Shown one piece after another: positions 49,162 to 60,754 of a stretch of DNA of 64,000 nt. Each line of letters begins with the position of its first letter. Position 1 is the stretch's first letter. The DNA comes from Circinella minor. Its lineage: Eukaryota > Mucoromycota > Mucoromycetes > Mucorales > Lichtheimiaceae. Below the pieces are notes generated by a model. The model saw nothing but the letters and a program-made list of their open reading frames with translations, was not told the origin of the DNA and made no database searches. The DNA lies in contig JAEPRB010000006.1 in assembly GCA_016758965.1 (NCBI GenBank), forward strand, positions 186,001 to 250,000, given 5' to 3'. The translations under genes were made by a program, and so were the position numbers.

Positions 49162-49511
49162 CAGTCAACCCCCGCTTTTGCACCTCCCGCTTGTGCAAAT
49201 CTCCCGGTTCTGTACCATTGGTTTTTGGAAATGTTAAAAGTACATAATGAAACCGCAACTTGCAACTTGCATCAAGGTTTTTGGGGAAGTTGCACTAATC
49301 GGGAGTAAACTATACTATAATTTAATAATTGTGCATTGTATTCTTACGAATCATTATCCAAATATTGAAATACCCAAAATGCTACCAAGGAAGAATAATT
49401 GATTAGATGCTGTATTTAAATATATATCAAGAAGTCTCGCTTGTTGCAAGTCTTCGGTTCTGCAACAAAAAATCAGGAAATCTCAGATGTGTAAAAACCG
49501 GGGGTTGACTG
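49162..49511. mobile_element. Pogo/Fot1-like miniature inverted-repeat element, copy B
   Basis: 350 bp. The left end is CAGTCAACCCCCGCTTTTGC and the right end reads, inverted, CAGTCAACCCCCGGTTTTTA: 13 identical terminal bases, then related sequence. TA follows on the right (49512-49513); the left flank is CA, so that target-site copy has mutated. Internal motifs cccgcttgtgcaaat and cgcttgttgcaag repeat the terminal theme. There is no coding capacity for a transposase. Inserted among decayed coding pieces. Confidence 0.75.
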
Positions 49512-49513
49512 TA

Positions 49514-52500
49514 AAATGATAAACGAAACAGAAGAGGAGGATCGCACGCTGATGTTTTTTTTTTTACCACCGTCCTTTATACCCGAAACCTCTTGAAAAT
49601 CCTAAAAAAAAAAGGAAGCTCACCAGCACCGACTCAGAACAAGTAGTGACATCTGCAACGATCACAACAGCTACTCCACTTTATTTTTACTTTATTCACT
49701 GTGCTCCACCTGTATTCATAATTCCCTACTGCAATATTACTCATAATAATTTTCTTTCTCTACCGATCACCATTCCCTTTTCCAAAAAAAAAAAAAAACG
49801 ATCAACTCTTCATTTTTTTATCTTCAATTTTCTTGACTTCATTATTCATCAGATCAACCCAACATTATATCACTCTATCCCAAAAGTATCATTCCTTTAT
49901 TTTTTTTAGCTTAAAATTTTTGTTTATTAACGGAAGACTATATTAACCGGCACCTATGGATATGTGATTGCTTCCTTGCGATACATTATGATTACGCTTA
50001 TAAATAAACACAAAAAGAGCGGCGAGAGATAACTGAAAACATCCCCAAAAGTAAAAAAGTTAAATTAGGGAAGAGAAATGTAATGTAGAAGCGTAGTATG
50101 TTGGTGAGGGGACGTAAGAAAAATAATAAAAAAAGAGAGAAAAAAACAGAAAAGAAAAACAAATAGTTGTAAAGAAAAGTAAAGGACATCAGGTGTTCCT
50201 CGGAAAACATGTCAAAGTGGTGGGTGATGTTATATCTAGTGCGTCCTTTGGATAGCTCAAGCGGCCAATTTCACGAAGTACCTGACCCATTTGCCAAGTA
50301 ACAAAGCGCGAAAAATGACATACTTCAGAGGCATGATATCTCGATCCAGCTTCGGACTGATACTATATACGGTATTGCGTTTATTAAGTAGAGGTAACAA
50401 CAGCGAACCATAGCTGTAATGCTCTCTTTTAGTGCCAATATATTCACACCAACAATTTTAGAGTTGATGAGATGGTAATTAATACATACTCATTTAACCG
50501 ATCAGTAACGATCACACGAAAAAGCTGAACATAGAGTATAGACTGATCATCATCTTTTTTTTTCCGGGGCAGCGAATGCTCTTCCTTTCAAAGCCTCGTA
50601 TGATATGTTGTTCGTCGTCGCGCTTTTGTACAATAGTTCTATTGACTAATTTACTTGGTTGAACGACGTCTTTGTTTCAGTTGGTTGTATAATTGATAGA
50701 AAGTATTATTTGTTGTAAGGTGCAGTCATTGTTTGTCACATTTTTTTTTATTTCAACAGAAGGAATATAGCTCGATTGAGCAAGCCAATGTGGTTACTTG
50801 TAGTTCCTGTAACTGACTTAATTTATTTTTTAACCTGAAATTTGTACCTTGACTTCATTTTGACCTATAGTGTAGGTGCTAAAGATGCTTTCCGTGCACT
50901 TCATGACGCTTTTATCGATTTCACAAGGGTAATTACGTTTAACACAATAAAACGGTTCCCCGTCATTCGCGTGAGTACCAGTAATATGCAAACTTTGACT
51001 AATTATGATCTTTTTTATTATATAGAGTGTTCAAACAATATGATAGATCCTGAAAAGCCTTTACTCACAGTAAAAGCAATGTGGAATTATTTGGATAACT
51101 CTTTAGCATTTTATTACTAGTTCTGTTGCTGCTTTTCTTATATACGCTTGTTGTGTGGCAGCTTTTAAAATATTGTTTTATTTGTTATTATATGATTGTT
51201 GTTTACAAGGTTTAAGAATAATTCACACATACGTATCCTTTCGTCCTGCTGTTAAATTTCTTCAAAAAATCTATCAAACAGTAAATTAGTCGTGACCTCC
51301 TCAATAGCAACATATATCATATGAATAATATTACTATTTAAAACGTTTGAAAAATTATTTTATTTTTCAAGATAAGAGAAGTTAGCTATTTCAAATATAT
51401 TATTCAAAAGTTCAATTATAATATATAAGATGATGATACCTTTGTGTGATGCAAAAAGAAAAATAGCTAGTATTATGTACATAACTGTTTAATAAATAAA
51501 AAACTACGTATTATAAAGATGATAAAAAAAAGTCCATATCTTGCACTTTATTATATTATAGAGATAACTTTTTAAATAGAGTGATGTTATTTTCCCAGTG
51601 AAATTAGTTTTAACAAATTAACATCATTATCAATAAAAAATAAGTTTTTACGTACGTACACTTTAAAATTAGTGTAAATGATGTCAAGTATTGAATTTAT
51701 AACTACTGTATAATGTAATGCCCATAATCAGTAAAATAGCATTCGGAATAGTGACATTCATTGCTACCGTTAGTTCAACAAGTTATTTTTCTAATTTTTT
51801 TTTATCAAAAACAAGATTAAAAAAAAACCAGTTTAGATTAAACTTGTTCAATTTCACAAAAACAATGTTAATCAACAAGTTCCACACACTAATACATATG
51901 AGGGTAATTTTCCAAATAAAGAAAAATTATCTTTACATTGTGTGGTACAGAGAAAAAAAATACTAATTACCTCGTTTATCTTAAACAACTTATACTGCTA
52001 GTTCAATTTCTTGCATATTTTCACTTAAATATAGACAGAGCTTGATGCTATATATTTAAATATTCATCATTACCATGGATACAAAATATTTTTTTTATTT
52101 ATGATCCACATAGCTTTATTTAAGGATTATTATCAAGTTGATAAATTAAATGTGTTGTCGTCGTTGTGATGTTAATTGTTATAATAATACGTAATAAATA
52201 GAAAACTCTTACGATACTCACAAAGTGATAGTGCAATAGATTATAATTACATGACTTCCAAGCTATGTATGATAAAACACAAGTTTATTACATGATATTA
52301 TTCACTATCTTGTAAGCAATTATCAGTATTATATTATCGTTGGATGGTATGACAGATGTTGATCTTTCAATAAATATAATATTAACTAAATAAACGAGTG
52401 CCAAGTCATTTAATCTTGCTTATATTAATAGATTATGAAAAGCATGGTTCCCGCGATCAAATTTATATCGCATCGTTTTTTTTTGAAAAAATTACATATG

Positions 52501-52974
52501 CTATATAACAGATCGATGATCTACTATATATCCTTGTACTAATATGTATTTTACCAATAAGAAGAAATAATATATATATATATAGCGTCAAACATTTTCC
52601 GCTACTTTTTCCGATCTGGTCTTTTTCAATATTTTGATATTATATCTCGTGATAACAATTATATTATTTTTATATTAAAAAACCTATTCTGTCGAAATTG
52701 ATTTGGTTTTCTTTTTACGAGTACTATACTAATTTCTTCAAAAGTAAATGAATAATAATTAGACTGCTATTATTCTGCTATTTACTTTAATACGTAATTT
52801 GCCTAAAATGAAAAATAATATAAGTATTATTTTTATTAACATATAAATGATTTTGAAAAGAAAAATTATGTTATAAGCAATAAAAATACCAATGAAAAAG
52901 TATGTTGTAAATTTTTTTTTAAAAAAAATTGTAATGATTTATGATTTCATTATACCTATGTAATTTGATTTTTA
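49514..52974. other. Gene-poor region with coding fragments
   Basis: A protein-like piece (PLENPKKKRKLTSTDSEQVV) follows element B at about 49585-49650 and may belong to the same broken gene. A 92-codon frame at 50842-51120 ending YLDNSLAFYY looks partly protein-like but has no recognisable domain. The rest, 51121-52974, is A/T-rich with scattered TACGTA hexamers (for example near 51236, 51505, 51650, 52185 and 52792). No intact gene is supported. Confidence 0.4.
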
Positions 52975-53344
52975 CAGTAAAACCCCGTTTTTTGCACATA
53001 TGGGATTTTGGCCTAAAGGTGTGCAAAAAGCGGGGGTGTGCAAAAATCGGGGGCGCAAAAAGAAAGGAAAATAAAATAGCCGTTCACTTAGGCACTATTA
53101 TTAGTGTATCGATGGACGTCCAAAGTTGCTGACTATAAAAATGGTCTAATATTACTAGTCCTATTTCATCTCAGCATAAGTAAACATACAACTGGGATTT
53201 TGCACAGGTCCTTCTGAAGGTGTGCAAAGTGCAAAAAGCGAGGATTGTGCAATTTTATTAAGTAAAAACTGGGATTTTGGCCAAAAAGTGTGCAAAAAGC
53301 GGGGGTGTGCAAAAAGCGGGGGTGCAAAAAACGGGGTTTTACTG
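52975..53344. mobile_element. Pogo/Fot1-like miniature inverted-repeat element, copy C (best preserved)
   Basis: 370 bp with perfect terminal inverted repeats of 23 bp. The left end begins CAGTAAAACCCCGTTTTTTG; the right end is its exact reverse complement and finishes at 53344. TA target-site duplications flank it (52973-52974, 53345-53346). Subterminal regions carry repeated gtgcaaaaagcgggg units on both sides and a shared tgggattttggcc block in inverted orientation. There is no transposase. TA targets and CAGT ends are typical of Tc1/mariner-pogo (Fot1-like) elements. The intact ends suggest recent movement. Confidence 0.9.
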
Positions 53345-53346
53345 TA

Positions 53347-53654
53347 CTACTTCTTGTAGTAGAATGCATCATTAAACAAAATAAAAAGAAAAGTAGTCAG
53401 AAAAAAAAAACTGATGAAAGTCTTATACAATCTACTTTTAATTGTTGTTGCGACAGTTTCATCGCTGAAGACGGATATATTATAACAGGAAAAGAAAAAA
53501 GAACATCATACAGATACAATAGAAATAAATAAGTGTTTTCAAAATATTAAATGAATTATTGGTTGGTGGTTTGAAAGGAGGGATCGGAAGGGAGGGTTAA
53601 TAGTATCTTACAGCAAAAATGTAATACATCATATATAATATAAATTTTTAATAT
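53347..53654. other. 3' flank of the chitin deacetylase gene
   Basis: 308 bp between element C and the deacetylase stop. A short frame reads through the element border into this region without protein-like content. Nothing else seen. Confidence 0.5.
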
Positions 53655-55006
53655 CTATGCAAAGATAGCAACAATCAAGGCCAAAGCGAGGGCACTTGTA
53701 GCGGAAACCTTGGAAGCAGAAGATTCCTTATTGGCGGTCTGGGCCGAATCAGAGCTGGAAGCACTGGCACTGGTTGCAGAGCCTGCAGCAGTAACAACTG
53801 AAGAGGTAGTAGAGGTCTTACCGAAAGGAGCGAACTTGACACTGTTTTCCATGTAAGGGGTAGTAATGTTCATACAAGTAGCAACATCCAAAACGTTCTT
53901 GTAGTTCTTCTTGATTTGAGGAAGATAATCAATAGCCATTTGCATGGTCATGTTATCAATTTCGTGGGTAAGAACAATGTTACCGCTAGTAGCAAAAGTA
54001 CCGTTGCTACCCATCTTGATGAAATCTTCATAGTTGCCTTGAACTTGAGAAACAGGTTCAGAAGCACCAGCAGCCCAATCGTCGGTATCAAGATTCCAGA
54101 GAACAGTAGTCAAGTTCAGTTGAGTAGCAATCCAACGGACACGGTCATCAACATCACCGAAAGCCTGTTATTTATTATTATTTTAATTAGAAATATAATT
54201 GTGTAATTATTAGTATTTGACTCTCTCTTTATAACAATTTTTTCTTCTTTTTGCAAAACATGAAAACTTACAGGACGCCAGTGACGGGGAGTGACACCAG
54301 TTACCATTTTGATAGCCTTTTGAGTATAGTACAATTCAGCCAAAACTTCTTCGTTAGATAAGGTAGTCATCATTTGATGGGACCAGGTATGGTCAGCGAT
54401 ATGATGGCCATCCTTAACACCACGTTGAGCACCAACGGGCCAGTCAACAACATTGGAACCAATGTAGAACATGGTAGCCTTAAGCTTTTGTTCTTCAAGG
54501 AAATCGTAGAAAGCATTATGGGAACAGTTGGGACCATCGTCATAAGTAAGACCCCATGTTTCAGGTTCAGGACAAGTGTAGATATCGGGATTGACGTCTT
54601 TATGCTTGGGAACGGTACAAGTTGTTGCACTCCACCAACAGTCAGGATCATTGCTTTCATCGTAGCCAGACATGTCAATAGCACCATCAGCGCCCATAGT
54701 ACGAGCAGAAATATTAGGCATGTTACCCCAATTGATCGAATTGTACAAAGCTTTGAATTCGGCAGATTTGTTCATACCATTGGAAGTAGCAGTTTCCCAT
54801 GGTGTGGGCCATTCGGATTCGACAAATTGAAAGTTGCTGGCTTCATAATAAGTACATTGAGTAACTTCATCATATGAGGTGGTTTGAGGAATTGAGGGAA
54901 TAGAGATGTTTTTAGGATTGACTTGAGATTTGAAAGATTCCCAGTATTCAGCAGCGGATGCAAACTGGGCGAGTGCAAGGGAGACAGCAATGGACTTGGC
55001 CAACAT
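53655..55006 (-). CDS. Chitin deacetylase (CE4), secreted, GPI-type tail
   Basis: Two exons (55006-54272, 54164-53655) give 414 residues. It deacetylates chitin to chitosan at the wall, the hallmark polymer of Mucorales. Signal peptide: MLAKSIAVSLALAQFASA, cleavage near residue 18-19. CE4 motifs: TYDDGP at 154-159, HHIADHTWSH with H206 and H210 as metal ligands, RHWRP at 241-245 and, after the intron, AFGDVDDRVR. DTDDW and VLTHEID complete the set. Several N-glycosylation sequons are present. The tail is Ser/Ala/Thr-rich and ends in a hydrophobic SALALALIVAIFA, suggesting GPI anchoring. It resembles the Mucor rouxii enzyme as I remember it. Exons are clearly richer in G+C and preferred codons than neighbours, suggesting high expression. 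Confidence 0.96.
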
Positions 55007-57918
55007 TATTGTTTTTTTTATACGTAACGATAATTGATGTTGTTGTAGGATGGATAAAAAAAAGGAATGTAAAAGACGGTAAAGGGAGTGTGTGGTTTTT
55101 TTTTTCCTTCTAGGAACTTATATCAATTGACTTATCAAAAGTAAGAAAGAAAGAAAGAAAAAAATTAACCTGTAATTGAAAGAAATCGAAGCAAAAAAAT
55201 GTAAAGGGTTACGTTTTATACTGAATTTTTTTTTTTGAGAGATACAGGGTCATCTAAACGGGAATAGGTTTTCACGTCTGACTTACATTTGTACTCCCCT
55301 CCCAATGAACTTTGTGCGACACTTGGCTGCTTCTTTTTTTACCTGTTTTTGATAATATCACTAAACACGGTTTGGCCCATTTTCTCTCGCACAGGCATTT
55401 ATTTAGTACGCATAAGAAATATTTAGACAACCTTAATATCGCACGAAAGCGCGCTCTTTTTAATTATACAATATACTCATTTTGTCCGCTACTCTTCCTC
55501 TATTACTACTATGTACTATGAATACCAATTCTTTTTCTTTATTATTAGAATTGATTACCAGGCATTGATATGTTAAATATAATTTTTTTTTTCTAAAAAA
55601 AATTCTGAATATTATATCATGACCGCTTACTTTTTTCCTCCCTTCTCCGATATGAATTTAGAATTCCAAAACGTGCTATTAACCGTTTTGGCAAATTTGT
55701 CCTATTGAGCATGTTTCTTCTACAGCGAAAAAGCACAGGCATTTTTCATAAACATGAATGGATTCCACGTGTTGCTATATATTTGATCTCTCTTTTTTAC
55801 TTTATTTTACTTATTATAGTATATATTTTTTTTAATACTTATACTCTACCTCACTTCCGTAAAACTTGATTTCATCGTAATGATTGAATATATACAAAAA
55901 AAGCTATATCATACCATGGAAAAAAATGAATATGTTCCAATAGATTGGCCATTTCTATTTGTTATCTTTCAGTCTTCTTTTTTTAACTTCTTTTTTTTGA
56001 CTCCTGAAAGGGAAAAACAGATCAGTCCTCTCCGCCACAATATTTCTGGCTTATTCTTTTTTGGACCGGAATTAGCACATTAAGGTCCGAAATTTGAAAG
56101 GGAGAAAGAGGTTGGGGGGGAAGAATTATTTATTAGTCGAAGGTAGTAATATTTACTTTTCCCTTTATTGCCCGAAGTCCCTGAAAATAGATTTTATTTT
56201 ATTTATATATTTTATAAGATTACATGTTCCAGGTTTTTTGTATTACAGATATTAAACTTTTTTGTCAATTCATAGAAGTATTTTTTGGTGTTTATAGTCG
56301 CTTTTGTTTCTCTTTTAAAAAAAATATGACGAAACGTAGTAACCAATTGCAAAGGTTCCTTTGTGGTTGTGTTACGAAAAGTCAACTAGTTGCCACAGCA
56401 ACTTCTCGAAAAAGAAATTTTATTCGTGCTTATATCGGGTCGCTGCAACAAACACGTAGGCTATTTATTTTATTTCTTATTTTCATCTAGTCATATACTT
56501 GCTGTGGCTCATCTTTTACCTTTCTTTGAATGGTAATCACTAGAGGAAAAACACAAGTCAATTACCCGGATTTGTTTGCAATTGCGTTTGAAGAAAAATA
56601 GCATATCTATTTTATTAATCAATAAATACATTTCACTGATAATCACATACCGTATTGTTGTTTTTTTCTCTTCTGGAAAGTTTATTTTATAACGATAAAC
56701 GAAAATTAAAATAACGGGAGAGAGTATAGGCATTCGTTTTTATTTGTTTCTAATTATGTCGACGCTCCTCTTTAATATATTTATAATGGATGTATGTCGT
56801 TACTGCTATAATTACGTAAATTATGAGAACAAAAAAAAAAAAAACTGACATCATCCTTATCCAGGTTCAATTGAAAACGATTTCCTCACATGGCGAAAGG
56901 AAAAAGATAAACAGACCAAAGCAACTCTTGTAATTACATTATTTAATGTCGCCATAATGTTTATAATGCTATCAAAATTTAAGTTGCATAAACATTCAAT
57001 TTTACAATCTGGTCTTTTTATTTTGACACTCCTGTTATTCTTTAATATGTAGATTAAATTGTAATGGCAACAAAAATACAACCTTAATTTATCATATATA
57101 TTTGTTGTTGATAATATTAGTGCTAAGATAACCATCCTAAGTATGTGGTTGCCTATTTGGGACATCGGACGTTACCCACCGTTTTACAATTAGAAATTGA
57201 GTGCTCAACGAAAAGTTTAAATAATCTATACATTAATTGAAGGGCGTTTATTTGTGTGCAACCATCAGTGGAATGTCGTTTCTAAAAAATATAATCTGTG
57301 TTTATATATTCAATGTTATTAACCTATTTATTTTTGATACGTATCGATTATTTTCTATTGTATATAGGAGATTGTAGAAAAACTTTTTTTTTGTTTGGTA
57401 TGACATGAAAGGAAAACACAATGTATTTGAGATAGTAATGGAATAAAAAGCACAAGTAAGTTATAAGCTTAATTATGAGTTGCAATGGGGTACCCGGCAG
57501 GTCAAAATAATCTGTGAAAAAGATAGCTTCCCACCAGTATCCTCTCTCTTCTCTTATTATAACATCTCAAATTGAAGTTTTAGTATTTTTGGGAAGGCAT
57601 TAAATTTCAAAACAATAATGGAAAATTAGAAATTATTTTTTTTTCTTCTATAAAAAGTTAGCAATAGAAAAGTTCGCTTGGACCAACAACTTGGTTCACG
57701 AATACAAATTGTTGGTGGAGTTTCATGTTAAAAGATTCAGACCGAGCGCGCTGTCAAATTAACTACATCTATCTAAAATCTAGGTGGCTTGATTCTCCCC
57801 GCCTTTTTCCTCCTTATATTTTTGAAAGGTGTGTATATATATATATATATATATCTAGTATAATTATTTATTTTATATTTTAACTTACCAAGTAGAGCTT
57901 TTACATAATAATATAGCC
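55007..57918. other. Long divergent intergenic region
   Basis: 2.9 kb between the chitin deacetylase (-) and dihydroorotase (+) starts. Frames of 60-100 codons occur (55880-56083, 56224-56490, minus 56857-57165) but their composition is not protein-like. The phrase gcacaggcattt occurs twice (near 55393 and 55732), perhaps a small duplicated remnant. A (TA)n tract at 57833-57854, about 65 bp before the dihydroorotase ATG, is a plausible TATA region. No gene supported. Confidence 0.45.
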
Positions 57919-59077
57919 ATGTCCACTTCCATTACCTTACCTTCTGCCCACGACTTCCATCTTCATGTTCGTCAAGGTGAAATGATGGAAATGGTCACTC
58001 CAAAGATTGTTGAAGGCGGTGTTTCAGTTGCATATATCATGGTAAATATATTAGCTATAACTACATAATACTCCATCCCCACACTCTTTGATAAAAAAAC
58101 ACGCTAACCCAATCTATTATTATAATTATAATTAGCCTAACACTGTCCCACCAATCAAGACAACCGAACAAGCTTTGGAATACAAAAGTCAACTTGAAGC
58201 ATTGGCACCTCAAGTGACATTCTACATGACCTTGTACCTGTCACCTGAATTGACTGTCGAAGAAATTCGCAAGGCTGCCGCTGCTGGTGTTGCTGGCGTC
58301 AAATCATACCCACGCGGTGTCACCACTAACAGTGACTCTGGTATTGAATCCTATGAAATTTACTATCCTATTTTTCAAGCTATGGAAGAAGTAGGTATGG
58401 TATTGAACTTGCACGGTGAAATTCCCAGCGATCCTACCAATGACATTTGTGTCATGAATGCTGAAGAACGTTTCTTACCTCAACTTGAAAAAATCCATCA
58501 TGCTTTCCCTAAGCTTAAGATTGTTTTGGAACATGCCACTACCAAAGCTGCTGTTGAAACCGTCAAGCGTTGTGGTGATACCGTTGGATGTAGTATCACT
58601 GTTCATCATTTGCAATTGATCGTTGATGATTGGGCTGGTCAACCCCATCATTTCTGTAAGCCAGTAGCCAAATATCCCCATGATCGCGAAGCATTACGTG
58701 AAGTTGTATCATCGGGTCATCCACGTTTCTTCCTTGGTACTGATTCCGCTCCTCATCCACGCCATACTAAAGAAACTTCTAAAGCCAATGCTGGTGTATT
58801 TACTACTCCTATGGTATTGCCTTACTTGGCCAAGATCTTTGAAGAATTTGGTCATCTTGATAAACTTGAAAACTTTGCTTGTCAATTTGGTCATAAGTTT
58901 TATGGATTGGGTCCTCGTGAAGGATTTGTTGATAATGGCGTCACTTTAGTCAAGGAAGATAATGTTGTCGTTCCTGAAAGATATCCCGTGTCAGCTACCA
59001 ATGAAAGTGCTGGCGTTGTTGTTCCCTTCTTGACTGGCAAGAATATTGGTTGGAAGATTACAAAGAACTTTGTTTAA
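57919..59077 (+). CDS. URA4: Dihydroorotase (type II, PyrC/URA4 class)
   Basis: Two exons (57919-58041, 58136-59077) give 354 residues; yeast Ura4 has 364. It cyclises N-carbamoyl-L-aspartate to dihydroorotate in de novo pyrimidine synthesis, in the cytosol. Metal-site residues are all visible: H14 and H16 in HDFHLHVRQG, the lysine that is carboxylated, K97, in GVKSYPRG, H134 in NLHGEIP, H174 in VLEHATT and the catalytic D244 in GTDSAPH. The short exon 1 holds the HxH motif, and the intron falls after SVAYIM before PNTVPP. It is convergent with the QTRT2 gene; only 78 bp separate the stops. Codon use suggests good expression. Confidence 0.97.
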
Positions 59078-59155
59078 TTGAATGAATTAATATTTTAGTA
59101 AAAAAATATTGAAATTTATTATTTTTTGTACATAGTTTAAATAGTTTTTTTTTTA

Positions 59156-60754
59156 TTAAAGAATACGATTCTTTTTTATTGGACTTCCAAGTGATTCAAA
59201 ATCAATTTCATCTTCATGACCATCCATTCCACTTGCTTCTTTTTCATGATTATATTTGGTCATGAATGCTTCTGAATCTTTTTCAAATGACTTGTTTTCG
59301 ATACTCTTACGGATAGTGCCCATAAATCGTTCAATTTGATATACATTATGCCTATAAATAAAAATATGATTTAAAGATCTTTCCTTCGAGTTCTTCCAGT
59401 ATATAATATGTTATAGAAAGTTGTTACTTACATCATAATCAACAATGGGCCAAGCATTTCATGTGCGTTCAAAAGATGATGGATATAAGCTTTGGTATGA
59501 GGTGTAGTACATGTATAACAACCACATGATGAATCAATAGGATCAAAGTTTTGTGCAAGTCGTGTATCCCATAAATTCAATGTCTTTTCAGGTTTTTCTC
59601 CTTCCTCTGCTTTGGACATGCTTTTACCAAATTTAAAAGTAATTGCTCGTCCACGTTCAGTCATTTTAAACGCATAGCTGTCATCAAATAAATCAATTCC
59701 TTGTGCGACACCTTGTAATATACTCTCTATAACAATAATAATAATTAATCATTCCATTATCATCATTAGTTTGACTGTTATTGCTGTAATTATTATCCTT
59801 TTCATAAAATTATATACATATTTTTTTTTTACCTGGTGTAGATAAACCATAAGCGAGTCTAGGTTTATTATCGGGTAATTGTTCAATTGAAGCTTTAAAA
59901 CATTCCATACGAACATCTTTGTTTAATTCAAAACCATTCAATACAAATCCAGATACTTGTTCACGTTTAGCTGCTTCCTCCGCAGATCGTACACGTTCTT
60001 CTTGATTGTCAAAACCAACAACAGGTGCGAAAACAGGTGCTGTTGATGAAGATGTTAAACAATCATCCAACCAACGTAATGTTCGATCCACTGATTTTTT
60101 AATACGTTTTGTTTTGATCTCTTCACCCGCTTTAACCACATCTGCAGGAGTAGCACACCAATCAGGCTTGTATGCTTCTATGGCTTGTTTCCATAAATCC
60201 GCTGTCACTCGTCGAACACCACCATGAGTATCGACTGCAACATATTTCTCAGTATTGGCTGAAGCGGGAGCTAATTTGGATGGATCGCGTACATCACAGA
60301 ATATTAAATGCTCCTAAAATTATACATATGTATATGTGAATAAACTATACTATTTTAAAATGATATACATATTTATACATATTTATACAATCAAATACTG
60401 AAAGATTATTTACAGGTAAGTTGATATATCGATGTAAACCATGTGGATATTTGAAAGAAGAAGGTTCTTTTTGTTCAACACTATGTATATACATATATTA
60501 TTCGTTTAATGTTTTTTTTTTCTGGTCGTTGAAATTGATAAGAGAAAACTATCTTACAAGTGTTCCAACGCTACGTGAACCATACTGACAGGTAATGACT
60601 TCAAGTTATCTGCAATCAGGTGTGGTACAGATCCACGTACAGTGTATGAAATACATGCTGGTGTTTGTATTATTTTGTTTTTGTTGGTGAAATGAAGGCT
60701 GCCACGACGTAATGCTTTGTCGATTGTTGTAAGTTCGAATTGTAGTTGGCTCAT
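59156..60754 (-). CDS. QTRT2: Queuine tRNA-ribosyltransferase accessory subunit 2
   Basis: Five exons (60754-60558, 60480-60414, 60313-59833, 59726-59432, 59351-59156) close to 411 residues; human QTRT2 has 415. The heterodimer with QTRT1 swaps guanine for queuine at wobble position 34 of GUN-anticodon tRNAs; fungi salvage queuine. TIM-barrel TGT features: SLHFTNKN...TPACISYTVRGSVPH at the N-terminus, GFVLNGFELN, then GLSTP and GVAQGIDLFDDSY. The zinc site is CGCYTC (about 59508-59527), followed by HHLLNAHEMLG with the His ligand. The catalytic Asp pair of QTRT1 is not obvious, consistent with the accessory subunit. An in-frame ATG at 60766 would add MQRT; I prefer 60754 (MSQLQFELTT). Confidence 0.93.

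Noticed and set aside
50253..50264. Perfect tRNA A-box-like string TAGCTCAAGCGG
   Set aside because: No B box (GGTTCRANYCC) at a suitable distance, and no acceptor stem can be formed around it.
54370..54990. Long open frames on both strands overlapping the chitin deacetylase (for example plus 54374-54877)
   Set aside because: They are shadows of the G+C-richer, codon-biased deacetylase exon and have no protein-like motifs.
56857..57165. 102-codon minus-strand frame in the deacetylase/dihydroorotase intergenic region
   Set aside because: Composition reads like translated A/T-rich noncoding DNA; no domain and no matching splice sites.
57833..57854. (TA)n before dihydroorotase as a definite TATA box
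   Set aside because: (TA)n tracts are everywhere in this DNA, so I mention it only as plausible within the intergenic entry.
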